In this document: positions 26,130-35,228 of the stretch, in pieces
Layout: each line of letters starts with the position of its first letter
How positions within the stretch are numbered: position 1 is the stretch's first letter
NCBI GenBank assembly: GCA_017535665.1
Contig: JAFXTS010000025.1
Location: 124,001 to 188,000, forward strand
Source of the DNA: Bacteroidales bacterium
GTDB taxonomy: Bacteria > Bacteroidota > Bacteroidia > Bacteroidales > WCHB1-69
DNA: 64,000 nucleotides
Reading direction: 5' to 3'
The notes under the pieces: generated by a model
Seen by the model: only the letters and a program-made list of their open reading frames with translations
Told to the model about the DNA's origin: nothing
The model's database searches: none
Made by a program: the position numbers and the translations under genes

Positions 26130-29100
26130 ATGAAGAGGTTAATCATTCAAAGCATCCTCATTATCGGGTTGGTGCTTGCCCACATTTCGGTTGATGCGCA
26201 GAGACCGCTGAACTACGAATCTCCTTTACGCCAGTACAACACGGCTTTGGAACTGATGCAGATGCATGAATATGGCTCTGCTCAGGAGTATTTCCAATAC
26301 GTGTATGAGAACACGACCGACGAGCAGTACGACATGAAGTCCACCTCCTACTTCTACCAAGGGGTTTGTGCTGCCAAGCTGAACCACGGCAATGCCATGT
26401 ACCTGTTGCGCGACTTTGTGCAACGGTATCCCATCCACACGCGCGTGCCGGAGGCCTATCTGTACATCGCTCGCTCCTACTATTACCAGAAGCAGTACAA
26501 GAAGGCGCTTGAGTATTTCAATGATTTGGATGAGAGAAAGATAGAAAAAGAAGACTTAGCAGAATTCTATTTCAAGAAAGGCTATTGTTTACTCCGCGAA
26601 AAGGATCGCGACGAAGCCAAGTATTATTTGAGAAAAGCCCGTGAGTATGATGGCCAGTACAAGGACAAGTCCACCTATTATGTGGCACACCTCGAGTATG
26701 AGGATGGTCAGTATGAGGCAGCCTTGGCCGACTTCAACGAAATCAAGGATGTGAAGGAGTATTCAAAAGTGGTGCCTGCATACATCATGCAGATTCATTT
26801 TATGCAAGGCGAATACGAGACTGTGGTAAGGGAAGCCGGCAATGCTGGTGCGCAAGCTGGCGACCCCAACGAGCTGAAACGCATCGTGGGGTTGTCGCAC
26901 TACAACCTCAACCACTACCAGGAGGCCTCTAATTATTTCGCGCAAATTCTCCAAAAGAAGTCCGCCAACGATGCCTCCACCTACAGCCGTGCCGACCGCT
27001 ACGCCTTCGGCTACACCTTCTACAAGACCGGCGACTACAGCGAGGCCATTGCCCAACTCTCGCAGGTGACCGACACGGTGGATGCCATGACACAGAATGC
27101 CTACTACATCATCGCCGACTGTTTCCTCAAGCAGAACAAACTCGCCGATGCTTCCAACTATTTCTACGAGGCCTCAAAGATGGATTATTCTATTGACATT
27201 CAAGAAGATGCATTCTACAATTATGCCAAACTGCAATATGAGGCCGCCAATGCCCTCAACCAGCAAAAGGCGCTCTCCACCATCGAAGAGTACATCAACC
27301 GTTACCCGTACACCGCCCGCGCACAGGAGATGAGTTCCTACCTCGCCGCCATCTACGCCTCCACCAAAAACTACGTTGAAGCCATCAAGGCCATTGAGAA
27401 ACTCGACCGGACCCACCGCAGTCCGGAAATCCTGCGCTCGTACCAACGTTGCACCCACTTCCGCGCCATGGAGCTAATTGGCGACAAAAAATACCGCGAC
27501 GCTGGCAAGATGCTCGACAAGTCGCTACAAACGCCGCTGAACAGGGAGTTGCACCTCTCGAACCTGTACTGGAAAGCCGAGTGCGAATACCGCGCCGAAC
27601 AATACCGCGACGCCTACAACTCCTTCCTGTTGTACCATAACAGCGACAAAGTGACCTCTGACGAAAACTACCCGCTGTCGCTCTACTCGCTGGGTTACGC
27701 CGCCATGAAAATCGAGAAGTACAAAGAGGCTCAGAAAGCCTTTGAAAAATTTATTACCTTCTGCAACACAGACAAATACAGTTCTTACAAATCTGACGCA
27801 TACGCTCGTATGGGCGACTGCTACTTCATGCAGCGCAACCTCAAATCGGCCATCACACAATACGAACGCTGCGAACAACTGAAAGGCAGCAATGCCGATT
27901 ATGCGCTCTACCAGCAGGCATTGTGCCACGGCTACCAGCAGCATAGCGCCAAGAAGGTGGAACTGCTCGAGAAATTCACCCAATACTATAGCAAATCACC
28001 CTATATTGTGGATGTGGAATATGAATTAGCAGGCATCTATCTCACTCAAAACCAGTATAATCTGGCCATCAACTCCTACAACAGTTTCATCCGCAAATAC
28101 ACGAAGAGCACCTACGTGCCGAAAGCCTACAACAAGTTGGCACAGGCCTATCAGGGTGCCGGACAGAAGGACAAGGCTATCGAAACCTTCAAGTTGGTGG
28201 TGGACAAATATCCGGGGTCACAAGAAGCGAAAGAGGCTGTTTCCAATCTGCAGGACATTTACTCCGAGATGGGCCGTCCGGGCGACTTCCTCGACTATGT
28301 CACCTCCAAGGGTAACATTTCCATCTCGCCCGAGCGACAGGATTCCATCACCTACAAGTCGGCAGAGTCGAAGTTTGTGCAGGGCAACTGCGAGATGGCC
28401 GTGGCCGGATTCACCGACTACATCAACAAGTTCCCCAATGGCTTCTTCATCGCAGATGCCTATTTCAAACGTAGTGAATGCGAATATGGAGACCGCAACT
28501 ACGAAGATGCTTTGAGAGATTGTGAATATCTGCTCAACAACTTCCGCACCGAGAACAACGAGATGGCCGCCAAGCGGGCTGCCACCATTCTTTTCAACAA
28601 AAAAGAATACGAGCGTGCCATCACCCGTTTCAACGAGCTGCTCACCCTCTCCACCAGCGAAGAGAACACCTCGTATGCCTACAACGGCATCATGCGCTGC
28701 GCCTACGAGATGAAGAATTACCGGGAGGCCCTCGAGGGTGCCAAAGGCTACATCGCCTCCCCCAAGGCCGACCCCGAACTGATGGATGATGCCAACCTCA
28801 TCGCCGGCAAGTCGTCGTTCGAGCTCCGCGACTACAGCGCAACCATCAAGTACCTGAAGCCGCTCTCCACCGCCAGCACCAACAGCACTTCCGCAGAGGC
28901 CGCCTACTACTGCGCGCTGACCGAGTTCAAACGGGGCGACTACACCGCCTGCGAAAAACAAATCACCGAGATCATCGAAGCACGCTACACCTCCGCCTAT
29001 TGGATTGCCAACACCTTCATTTTGTATGGCGACTACTACCGCGCCGTGGGCAACGAATTCCAAGCACGCCACACCTACCAGAGCATCGTGGACAATTACG

Positions 29101-29222
29101 ACGGCGAAGACCTGCGGCAGATCGCCCGCGAAAGAATCGCCCAAATGGAGGGGACAACCCAACCTCAAAAGCCTGCCCCCACCAACAACGACGATGACGA
29201 CACCCTGAACCCCGAAGATTAA
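26130..29222 (+). CDS. Large secreted tetratricopeptide-repeat protein
   Basis: This 1030-residue protein has a signal peptide (MKRLIIQSILIIGLVLAHIS...DAQ) and is almost entirely TPR-like helical hairpins. These include repeated AYxxLAQAYQGAGQKDKAI, AEAYFKRSECEYGDRNYEDAL-type units from about residue 30 to 990. An acidic, proline-rich tail (TNNDDDDTLNPED) ends it. It should be periplasmic or outer-membrane-associated and act as a scaffold. It starts an operon with the outer-membrane barrel at 29243 (20-base gap), a pairing that suggests the TPR protein docks on the inner face of the barrel. No partner substrate can be named. Confidence 0.85.
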   Translation: MKRLIIQSILIIGLVLAHISVDAQRPLNYESPLRQYNTALELMQMHEYGSAQEYFQYVYENTTDEQYDMKSTSYFYQGVCAAKLNHGNAMYLLRDFVQRYPIHTRVPEAYLYIARSYYYQKQYKKALEYFNDLDERKIEKEDLAEFYFKKGYCLLREKDRDEAKYYLRKAREYDGQYKDKSTYYVAHLEYEDGQYEAALADFNEIKDVKEYSKVVPAYIMQIHFMQGEYETVVREAGNAGAQAGDPNELKRIVGLSHYNLNHYQEASNYFAQILQKKSANDASTYSRADRYAFGYTFYKTGDYSEAIAQLSQVTDTVDAMTQNAYYIIADCFLKQNKLADASNYFYEASKMDYSIDIQEDAFYNYAKLQYEAANALNQQKALSTIEEYINRYPYTARAQEMSSYLAAIYASTKNYVEAIKAIEKLDRTHRSPEILRSYQRCTHFRAMELIGDKKYRDAGKMLDKSLQTPLNRELHLSNLYWKAECEYRAEQYRDAYNSFLLYHNSDKVTSDENYPLSLYSLGYAAMKIEKYKEAQKAFEKFITFCNTDKYSSYKSDAYARMGDCYFMQRNLKSAITQYERCEQLKGSNADYALYQQALCHGYQQHSAKKVELLEKFTQYYSKSPYIVDVEYELAGIYLTQNQYNLAINSYNSFIRKYTKSTYVPKAYNKLAQAYQGAGQKDKAIETFKLVVDKYPGSQEAKEAVSNLQDIYSEMGRPGDFLDYVTSKGNISISPERQDSITYKSAESKFVQGNCEMAVAGFTDYINKFPNGFFIADAYFKRSECEYGDRNYEDALRDCEYLLNNFRTENNEMAAKRAATILFNKKEYERAITRFNELLTLSTSEENTSYAYNGIMRCAYEMKNYREALEGAKGYIASPKADPELMDDANLIAGKSSFELRDYSATIKYLKPLSTASTNSTSAEAAYYCALTEFKRGDYTACEKQITEIIEARYTSAYWIANTFILYGDYYRAVGNEFQARHTYQSIVDNYDGEDLRQIARERIAQMEGTTQPQKPAPTNNDDDDTLNPED

Positions 29223-29242
29223 CCTTGTAAAACATCACAGCA

Positions 29243-30964
29243 ATGAAAAAATATATCGCAACCGCACTTCTGATACTGGCCGCCAGCTGCCTCAGCGCCC
29301 AAGTGGACACCTTCTACATCAAGATGGAGTACACCCCCAAACTGAAAACCTTCAAGAAAATCAACGAGAGCCCTAACATGACCGACACCGTGAGCGAGAA
29401 GGTACAGTTCAACTACTACATCACGCCGCAACGCTATGATGCGACCTTCACCCCCACCCCCATCGAGTACAACAAAGTATCGCCCGACATTCAGGAGGTG
29501 CTCTACCGCAACTACATCAAGGTCGGCTTCGGCTACCCCGTCACCCCACTGCTCGACTTCTCTTTCCACAATCTCCAGACCGACCGCAAAAACCCCAACT
29601 CCTTCGGACTCAATGTGCATCATTTCTCTTCATGGGCCAAACCTATCGGCAAGTTCATGAAACAGTATGCCTACTACCCCACCTCCGACACCCGCGTCCA
29701 CCTCAATTTCAAACATTTCTTCAAAAACCAAACTCTTTACAGTGCCATCAACTACAACCATGAAGCTGCCCGCTTCTATGGTTTCAAGGTCAATCCTGAA
29801 AAGGAGTACAACGTGGATTCTCTCAAGAACAACTTCCACCACCTCAACGCCCGCATCGGCATCGCTTCCAACTACGTGCTGGAAGACCGCAAACTGAAAC
29901 AGGACGTACGCCTCGACTACGACTTCCTGTACACCAACTGGAAGGATATGGAGAACCATATTGGTCTCACCTCCTTCTTCGCCTACGACGCCCGCTGGGC
30001 CAAGATCACCGGCAGCCAACTTTATCGGCTCAACCTCAATTTCGACTACTTCAACGACGACATGGACTACAAGGGAAGCCGCAACGCCTTCCTATTCAAC
30101 CCTGAAGTATATGCCCACTTCACCATCAGAGAGTACCACATCCTGCTCGGTGTGGGCGGCATCGTCAACGCACTCGACGGCAAAGTGGGTGGCACAGCCT
30201 ATCCTATCGCAGAACTCCAGCTCGGCCTCATCCCCTTCATCCTCAACATCTATGCCGGCGTGAACGGCGACTGCCAGTACAACTCGCTCAAAGACATGCT
30301 CTACGAGAATCCTTTCCTCAAACCCCACCTCGACACTGCCGCCTTCACCACAAACTATATTAATATATATGGTGGTGTGAAGGGCAATCTCGTCAAAAAG
30401 CTGAACTACAACCTCTCCGCTCATTACAGCTATGCCAAAAATCTTCAATTCTTCATCATCGATACCCTCAGCGAAAACAAAAACCAATTTGACGTCTGCT
30501 ACAACAATGGCAACGTGCTGAATGTCAATCTGAACATCGACTACGAAATCCTCTCTAACCTGCATTTCGCCTTCGATGCCAACTACTGGCTTTATGTGCT
30601 GAAAGACAAGGCTGTTCCCTACCACAAACCCATGCTTGAGTTCCGCTTTGACGGTCGTTATACCTTGAAAGAGAAATTTGTGTTTGATGTGAATTTCAAC
30701 CTCGGATTCCTCAGCAAAGGCCTTGGTTTCAGTGCTAAAGAAGGTCATTGGACAGCCGTCGACATGAAGCCCACCCTTGATTTCGGCATCGGCTTCGAAT
30801 ACCTCATCAACAACCATTTCTCGGCCTTCGCCACCATCAACAACATCGGCTGCCAGTACTATTCCAAATACTACGACTTCCCGAACATGGGCATCAATGC
30901 CCTCGTAGGCGTGAAATATTCGTTCGGCAACGAGAGCATCCGCAAACCCAAGAAAAGAAAATAA
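29243..30964 (+). CDS. Outer-membrane beta-barrel protein
   Basis: This 573-residue protein has a signal peptide ending ...CLSAQ. A short N-terminal segment of about 55 residues precedes many amphipathic strands with aromatic girdles (for example YIKVGFGYPVTPLLDFSFHN, LDYDFLYTNWK), up to the terminal GVKYSFGNES plus a basic tail. The strand pattern matches TonB-receptor-like or porin barrels of Bacteroidetes, but there is no plug domain of normal size. It is co-transcribed with the TPR gene at 26130 and followed after 11 bases by the protease-like gene at 30976. Function is inferred only from topology. Confidence 0.75.
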   Translation: MKKYIATALLILAASCLSAQVDTFYIKMEYTPKLKTFKKINESPNMTDTVSEKVQFNYYITPQRYDATFTPTPIEYNKVSPDIQEVLYRNYIKVGFGYPVTPLLDFSFHNLQTDRKNPNSFGLNVHHFSSWAKPIGKFMKQYAYYPTSDTRVHLNFKHFFKNQTLYSAINYNHEAARFYGFKVNPEKEYNVDSLKNNFHHLNARIGIASNYVLEDRKLKQDVRLDYDFLYTNWKDMENHIGLTSFFAYDARWAKITGSQLYRLNLNFDYFNDDMDYKGSRNAFLFNPEVYAHFTIREYHILLGVGGIVNALDGKVGGTAYPIAELQLGLIPFILNIYAGVNGDCQYNSLKDMLYENPFLKPHLDTAAFTTNYINIYGGVKGNLVKKLNYNLSAHYSYAKNLQFFIIDTLSENKNQFDVCYNNGNVLNVNLNIDYEILSNLHFAFDANYWLYVLKDKAVPYHKPMLEFRFDGRYTLKEKFVFDVNFNLGFLSKGLGFSAKEGHWTAVDMKPTLDFGIGFEYLINNHFSAFATINNIGCQYYSKYYDFPNMGINALVGVKYSFGNESIRKPKKRK

Positions 30965-30975
30965 CCGCACTCGCT

Positions 30976-31398
30976 ATGGTGACCAAAATGGAGTTATGGG
31001 AGCTGGATGAACAAGGGTATCATCTGGTGGTGAAAGGCAGAGTCAACGGGCAGCCAGTTCGCTTTCTGTTGGACACGGGAGCCAATCACATCTGCTTCGA
31101 CCGCCAATTTGTGGAAGAAACCCTCCAAGAGCAATCATCTGTTGTCGGTCACGATGAAATTAACGTAGGGATAGGCGGCAATGATTTTGAGACCTCCATC
31201 ATCCATATCTCCGGATTGAAAATCGGCCGCATGAAATTCAAGGAGATGGATGTACGCGTGCTGGATTTGTCAGCCGTCAGCGAAATGTACCAATCGGTCG
31301 GTTTCAAACCCATCCAAGGCATCCTTGGCGGCGATTTTCTTCGCCAATATCAGGCGGTTATCAATTACCAAACCCTTGAACTGACGTTAAAAAAGTAA
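30976..31398 (+). CDS. Retropepsin-like aspartic protease
   Basis: This 140-residue protein has a single active-site motif LDTGA (about residues 33-37, in VRFLLDTGANHICFD) and a hydrophobic ILGGDFL near the end, the two marks of retropepsin-like folds. It must dimerise to build the full site. There is no signal peptide, so it is cytoplasmic. The ATG at 30976 is followed by ATG codons at 30988, so the exact start is open. It lies in a tight run between the barrel gene and ruvC (5-base gap). Confidence 0.85.
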   Translation: MVTKMELWELDEQGYHLVVKGRVNGQPVRFLLDTGANHICFDRQFVEETLQEQSSVVGHDEINVGIGGNDFETSIIHISGLKIGRMKFKEMDVRVLDLSAVSEMYQSVGFKPIQGILGGDFLRQYQAVINYQTLELTLKK

Positions 31399-31403
31399 CA
31401 GCC

Positions 31404-31982
31404 ATGCCCACCGAAATGCTCCACGACCAAACGATTCTCGGCATCGACCCCGGCACCAACGTCATGGGATTTGCCCTTTTGAGAACGCATGTCAGAAATA
31501 GCAGCATTGTGGAGATTGGCGTGGTAAAGATGCCTCGCACCGCAGACCAGAACACCAAGCTGACCACCATCTATGAAAGTGCGAATCAGCTTATCGAAAA
31601 GTATCATCCTGATATATTGGCTATTGAAGAGCCATTTTATGGAAAAAATCCGCAGTCGATGCTGAAGTTGGGCCGCGCGCAGGGCGTGGTGATGGGAGCC
31701 TGTCTGCATGCCGGTCTGCAGGTGTTTGAGTACACGCCGCGACGGGTGAAGCAGGCCATCACGGGCAAGGGGGCTGCCTCGAAAGAGCAGGTGGCCGCCA
31801 TGTTGCACCGCATGTACGATTTCACCAACGAAAGCAACCTCTTGGACGCCACCGACGCGTTGGCAGTGGCTGTGTGCCATCACCTGCAAAATCGTGTCAG
31901 CTTCGGTGAGGGCGGCAAGGCGAAAGCCAACAGCTGGGCGGCCTTCCTCACCCAGAATCAAGACCGCATCATCCAGAAATAA
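31404..31982 (+). CDS. ruvC: Holliday junction resolvase RuvC
   Basis: RuvC cuts Holliday junctions with RuvAB during recombination. The 192-residue protein has the acidic catalytic residues in place: Asp15 in LGIDPGT, Glu75/76 in AIEEPFYG, Asp148 and Asp151 in LLDATDALAVA. The KGAASKEQV DNA-contact segment is also present. Length is normal. The terminator hairpin of the opposing operon overlaps its stop. ruvA and ruvB are not in the window. Confidence 0.96.
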   Translation: MPTEMLHDQTILGIDPGTNVMGFALLRTHVRNSSIVEIGVVKMPRTADQNTKLTTIYESANQLIEKYHPDILAIEEPFYGKNPQSMLKLGRAQGVVMGACLHAGLQVFEYTPRRVKQAITGKGAASKEQVAAMLHRMYDFTNESNLLDATDALAVAVCHHLQNRVSFGEGGKAKANSWAAFLTQNQDRIIQK

Positions 31983-32012
31983 AAAACCACCGCGACGAAT
32001 AATCGGCGGTGG
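31981..32012 (-). terminator. Intrinsic terminator of the pssA-kal minus-strand operon
   Basis: CCACCGC (31987-31993) pairs with GCGGTGG (32006-32012). On the minus strand the stem is followed by six T (plus-strand A run 31981-31986). It lies 30 bases past the kal stop. Confidence 0.7.
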
Positions 32013-32041
32013 TCCATACGAATTTCGGTAATAGAATCCGA

Positions 32042-32434
32042 CTATTTGTTCTTGCGCTGGCACTGTTTCGGAGTGACACAGGTGCCAGAAGCACGGCAAA
32101 CCACGATGGGCTCTTCGAGCACGTCGGCAGCCGAGTCGGAAATGTCGGTGCGGGGGGTGATGACCTTGCGGGCCTCGAACACCATCTTACGGCTGGTGTT
32201 GCCAACATGGGTGATTTCACCAACGGCCTCGATGAAGTCGCCAGCATGTACGGGAGCCAAGAACTCCACATTGTCGTAAGCGCAGAAAAGTCCTTCATCA
32301 CCATCCTGGATGATGAGCAGCTCGGTAGCCACGTCGCCGAAAATAGCCAGCATGTGGGCACCGTCCACCAAATTTCCACCATAATGAGCATCGCCTGCGC
32401 TCATTCTAACTCTGATCATTGATTTTGCGTTCAT
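32042..32434 (-). CDS. kal: 3-aminobutyryl-CoA ammonia-lyase
   Basis: This enzyme removes ammonia from 3-aminobutyryl-CoA to give crotonyl-CoA in the lysine-to-butyrate and acetate fermentation. The 130-residue single hotdog-fold protein has the family's [19 protein letters not shown] opening, [10 protein letters not shown] and [18 protein letters not shown] core, and ends KVITPRTD...ICRASGT-like (VVCRASGT). The other lysine genes (kamA, kamDE, kdd, kce) are not in the window. Instead kal is the last gene of a run behind lpdA. The call rests on strong overall resemblance. Confidence 0.85.
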   Translation of the reverse strand: MNAKSMIRVRMSAGDAHYGGNLVDGAHMLAIFGDVATELLIIQDGDEGLFCAYDNVEFLAPVHAGDFIEAVGEITHVGNTSRKMVFEARKVITPRTDISDSAADVLEEPIVVCRASGTCVTPKQCQRKNK

Positions 32435-32451
32435 AGTACAAATAATATTTT

Positions 32452-32505
32452 AAGATTTGATGATTTAAAAATTTGAAGATTTGTAATTCTAAGATTTGAA
32501 GATTA
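32452..32505. repeat. AT-rich tandem motif between kal and lpdA
   Basis: Four imperfect copies of AAGATTTGA / ATTTGAAGATT fill the gap and run to the lpdA stop. They are similar in kind to the heptad repeats at 43388, 44786 and 53807. Confidence 0.6.
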
Positions 32506-33894
32506 AAGGTGTACGCACTTTTCGTACGCGGCGGCAGCAGCCTCCATAATAGCCTCTGAAAGAGTGGGATGCGGATGTACGGCATGAATCAGTTCGGGAC
32601 CTTTCACATGCTGCTGACGAGCCAGCACGATGCCGGAGACCATCTCGGTGACATTTTCGCCAATCATGTGGCAGCCCAGAATTTCATCCGTCTTTTTGTC
32701 AAAGATGATCTTGATCATACCATCGCGGCTGCCTGATGCGGTGGCTTTACCCGATGCGGTAAAGGGGAACTTGCCGATACGCAACTCGTAGCCGGCCTCC
32801 AGAGCCTTCTTCTCAGTCATACCCACAGAGGCGATTTCCGGAGTGGTGTAGGTGCAACCCGGAATGTTGGCGTAGTCAACGGGAACAGGATTCAGACCGG
32901 CGATTTTCTCCACGCAGACCAATGCCTCGTGGGAGGCCACGTGCGCGAGGGCCGGACCGGGCACGATGTCGCCGATGGCATACACGCCTTCGCAGCTGGT
33001 ACGGTAGTATTCGTCCACCACCACCTTGCCGCGCTCCGTCTGGATGCCTAACTTCTCCAAACCAATACCTTCGATGTTGGTCACCACGCCAACAGCCGAC
33101 AAAACGATATCGCACTCAATTTCAGCGATTTTACCCTTGGCATCCTTGACCGTCACCTTGCATTTCTCGCCGGTGGTATCCACACTCTCCACGGAAGAGG
33201 AGGTCATCACCTTCACGCCATTTTTGCGGAAGCAACGCTCGAGCTGTTTCGAAATCTCCTCATCCTCAACGGGTACGAGGTTGGGCAGAAATTCCACGAT
33301 GGTAACTTTCGTGCCGAGTGAAGAATAGAAATGGGCGAACTCGCTGCCGATGGCACCCGAGCCCATCACCACCATCGATTCGGGGAGTTTGGGCAAGGTA
33401 AGCGCCATGCGGTAGCCGATGATCTTCTCGCCATCCTGTTTGATGTGCGGCAGCTCCTTGGAGTGTGCGCCCGTAGCCAAGATGATGTGTTTAGCTTCGT
33501 AGGTGACCGTGCCTTCTTCTTTGAATACCTGTACCTTACGGTCGGCCGTCAAAGTGGCAAATCCCTCAATGACCTCCACGTTGTTCTTCTTCAGCAGGAA
33601 CTGAACGCCCTTGCTCATGGCTTCTGCTACGCCACGGCTGCGGCGCACGATGGCCTCAAAGTCGGGTTGGGCCGGTGCATCGAGCTTAATGCCGTAATTT
33701 TCGGCATGTTTCATATAATTATATACCTGTGCCGACTTCAGCAAAGCCTTGGTGGGAATACAGCCCCAATTGAGGCAGATACCCCCCAGTTCGCCGGCTT
33801 CAATCACTGCCGTCTTCATTCCTAACTGGCTGGCACGGATGGCCGCCACATAACCTCCGGGACCGCTCCCGATAACGATAACATCGTAATTCAT
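32503..33894 (-). CDS. lpdA: Dihydrolipoyl dehydrogenase
   Basis: This E3 flavoprotein re-oxidises dihydrolipoamide with NAD+ in 2-oxoacid dehydrogenase or glycine-cleavage complexes. The 463-residue protein has the FAD motif GSGPGGYVAA (9-18), the redox disulfide GGICLNWGC (Cys40, Cys45), an NAD-binding GSGAIGSEFA segment and the C-terminal catalytic HAVHPHPTLSE. No lipoyl domain is fused, and no E1/E2 or gcv genes are nearby. It lies between the membrane protein at 33930 and kal. Confidence 0.96.
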   Translation of the reverse strand: MNYDVIVIGSGPGGYVAAIRASQLGMKTAVIEAGELGGICLNWGCIPTKALLKSAQVYNYMKHAENYGIKLDAPAQPDFEAIVRRSRGVAEAMSKGVQFLLKKNNVEVIEGFATLTADRKVQVFKEEGTVTYEAKHIILATGAHSKELPHIKQDGEKIIGYRMALTLPKLPESMVVMGSGAIGSEFAHFYSSLGTKVTIVEFLPNLVPVEDEEISKQLERCFRKNGVKVMTSSSVESVDTTGEKCKVTVKDAKGKIAEIECDIVLSAVGVVTNIEGIGLEKLGIQTERGKVVVDEYYRTSCEGVYAIGDIVPGPALAHVASHEALVCVEKIAGLNPVPVDYANIPGCTYTTPEIASVGMTEKKALEAGYELRIGKFPFTASGKATASGSRDGMIKIIFDKKTDEILGCHMIGENVTEMVSGIVLARQQHVKGPELIHAVHPHPTLSEAIMEAAAAAYEKCVHL

Positions 33895-33929
33895 CTGATT
33901 TTATGTTTAATTTGACTTAATATGAATTT

Positions 33930-34610
33930 CTATTTTTTTATGCTTAAAATCAATCCTAACACCACCCCCAAGAAGGCTGCGAAAAGCACCTGGAAGTCGG
34001 CAGGCAACAGGAAAGTGATGGTATGCGCGGGATACCAGAAAAGCGGGATGGTTTTCTTGAAAACGAAGCCCCACTGCACCTCCCAGTTGATCTTGTGCGC
34101 CATGATGTCGCCGATGGGAATGGGCCTGAAAAAACGAATCAAAGAGCCGCCCGTCTCCTGAATATGGATGTCGGTGATTTTGTGCAAAGTCATGAACACT
34201 GGCGCAAAGATGCTGTTCATCAGCACACTGATACAGAAGGCCACCAGCACTTTACCCCATGACAAATCACCGGCAAACCACATCGCTGAATTTTCCAGTC
34301 CGAGATAAGAAAGGAAACCGATGGTGCCCACCGTGAAAATCTTCATCGCCATGGCGATGCCCATACCCAAGATACCCCAAACCAACATGCGGGGCAGGAT
34401 ACCAAAACCTTTCACATAATAGTTGCCCGTGCGGATGCGTAGTGCCAGCATTTCGCCAAACGAAGCGAGAATGGCAAACTTGAAAAAGCTCATGATCATG
34501 CCATGCTCACGCGTAGCATCCTTGAAGCCATCCATTACACAGGGCACAAAGGCAAATAGGGCCACCACTGCAGCCACACACACAATAGTTATAATATCAC
34601 TTTTCTTCAT
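33930..34610 (-). CDS. Multi-pass membrane protein, possibly Mpv17/PMP22-like
   Basis: This 226-residue protein has about five membrane segments. The C-terminal part, with IPLFWYPAHTITFLLP followed by FQVLFAAFLGVVLGLILS, resembles the WxxWPxxxxINFxxVP signature of Mpv17/PMP22 proteins. The GEMLALRIRTGNY loop near residue 52 is also similar in position. I hold this family call loosely. The stop at 33930 leaves 35 bases to lpdA, and the start at 34610 is 9 bases after the LOG gene, so it belongs to the pssA operon. Confidence 0.55.
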   Translation of the reverse strand: MKKSDIITIVCVAAVVALFAFVPCVMDGFKDATREHGMIMSFFKFAILASFGEMLALRIRTGNYYVKGFGILPRMLVWGILGMGIAMAMKIFTVGTIGFLSYLGLENSAMWFAGDLSWGKVLVAFCISVLMNSIFAPVFMTLHKITDIHIQETGGSLIRFFRPIPIGDIMAHKINWEVQWGFVFKKTIPLFWYPAHTITFLLPADFQVLFAAFLGVVLGLILSIKK

Positions 34611-34619
34611 ATTTGAAAA

Positions 34620-35228
34620 TTAGCGTTTGTTGAGTCTCATATATTTTTCCAACCAAGCCGGATCATTGGAATAGGAGAAGCCTTCCACGGCCGTAAAGAC
34701 CTCTTCCACACTCGTGGCAATGAGGAGCAAACCGCTGTGGAAAGTTCTCAGAAATCCTTCTTTTTCAAACATTTCCAGCTGTTTGATCAGATGGTCATAG
34801 TAGCCGAAAGCATTCAATACGACGATAGGCTTCCGATGGAGTCCGAGCTGTGCATCCGTAAGTACCTCGAAGAGCTCGTCCATGGTGCCGAAAGCGCCGG
34901 GAAGCACCACGAAGGCATCGGCCAGCCGCTCCAGCGTCTGTTTGCGTTCACTCATCGACTTGACCCAGATCTGCTCGGTAATATTCTGTGCCACAACAGC
35001 ATCTCCGGAAAAGAAATCGGGAATCACCCCCACCACACGGCCTCCGCCAGCGAGGGCGGTCTCGGCGGCAGCTCCCATCAGTCCTATTTTCGCTCCGCCA
35101 TAGTAAAGCGTCACGCCACGGCTCGCGCACTGCCGACCCAACTCGGCGGCAAGGTCGCGGTACCGAACATCATGGCCTGCCGTTGAACCACAAAAAAGAG
35201 CGATAGAGTGAATGTGAGAATTATTCAT
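34620..35228 (-). CDS. LOG-family protein (TIGR00730, nucleotide 5'-monophosphate phosphoribohydrolase type)
   Basis: The LOG family releases bases from nucleoside monophosphates, as in cytokinin activation in plants. The 202-residue protein has the LYYGGAKIGLMGAAAE loop, the SMSERKQTL active-site segment (Arg95, Lys96) and the glycine-rich motif near 110-118. That motif reads PGAFGTMDE, where the family consensus is PGGxGTxxE, so one glycine is alanine. It overlaps the upstream pssA stop by 8 bases, implying coupled translation. The true substrate is unknown. Confidence 0.88.
   Translation of the reverse strand: MNNSHIHSIALFCGSTAGHDVRYRDLAAELGRQCASRGVTLYYGGAKIGLMGAAAETALAGGGRVVGVIPDFFSGDAVVAQNITEQIWVKSMSERKQTLERLADAFVVLPGAFGTMDELFEVLTDAQLGLHRKPIVVLNAFGYYDHLIKQLEMFEKEGFLRTFHSGLLLIATSVEEVFTAVEGFSYSNDPAWLEKYMRLNKR

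Noticed and set aside
28218..29168. 316-codon minus-strand open frame
   Set aside because: Antisense to the TPR gene; a common effect of its codon usage.
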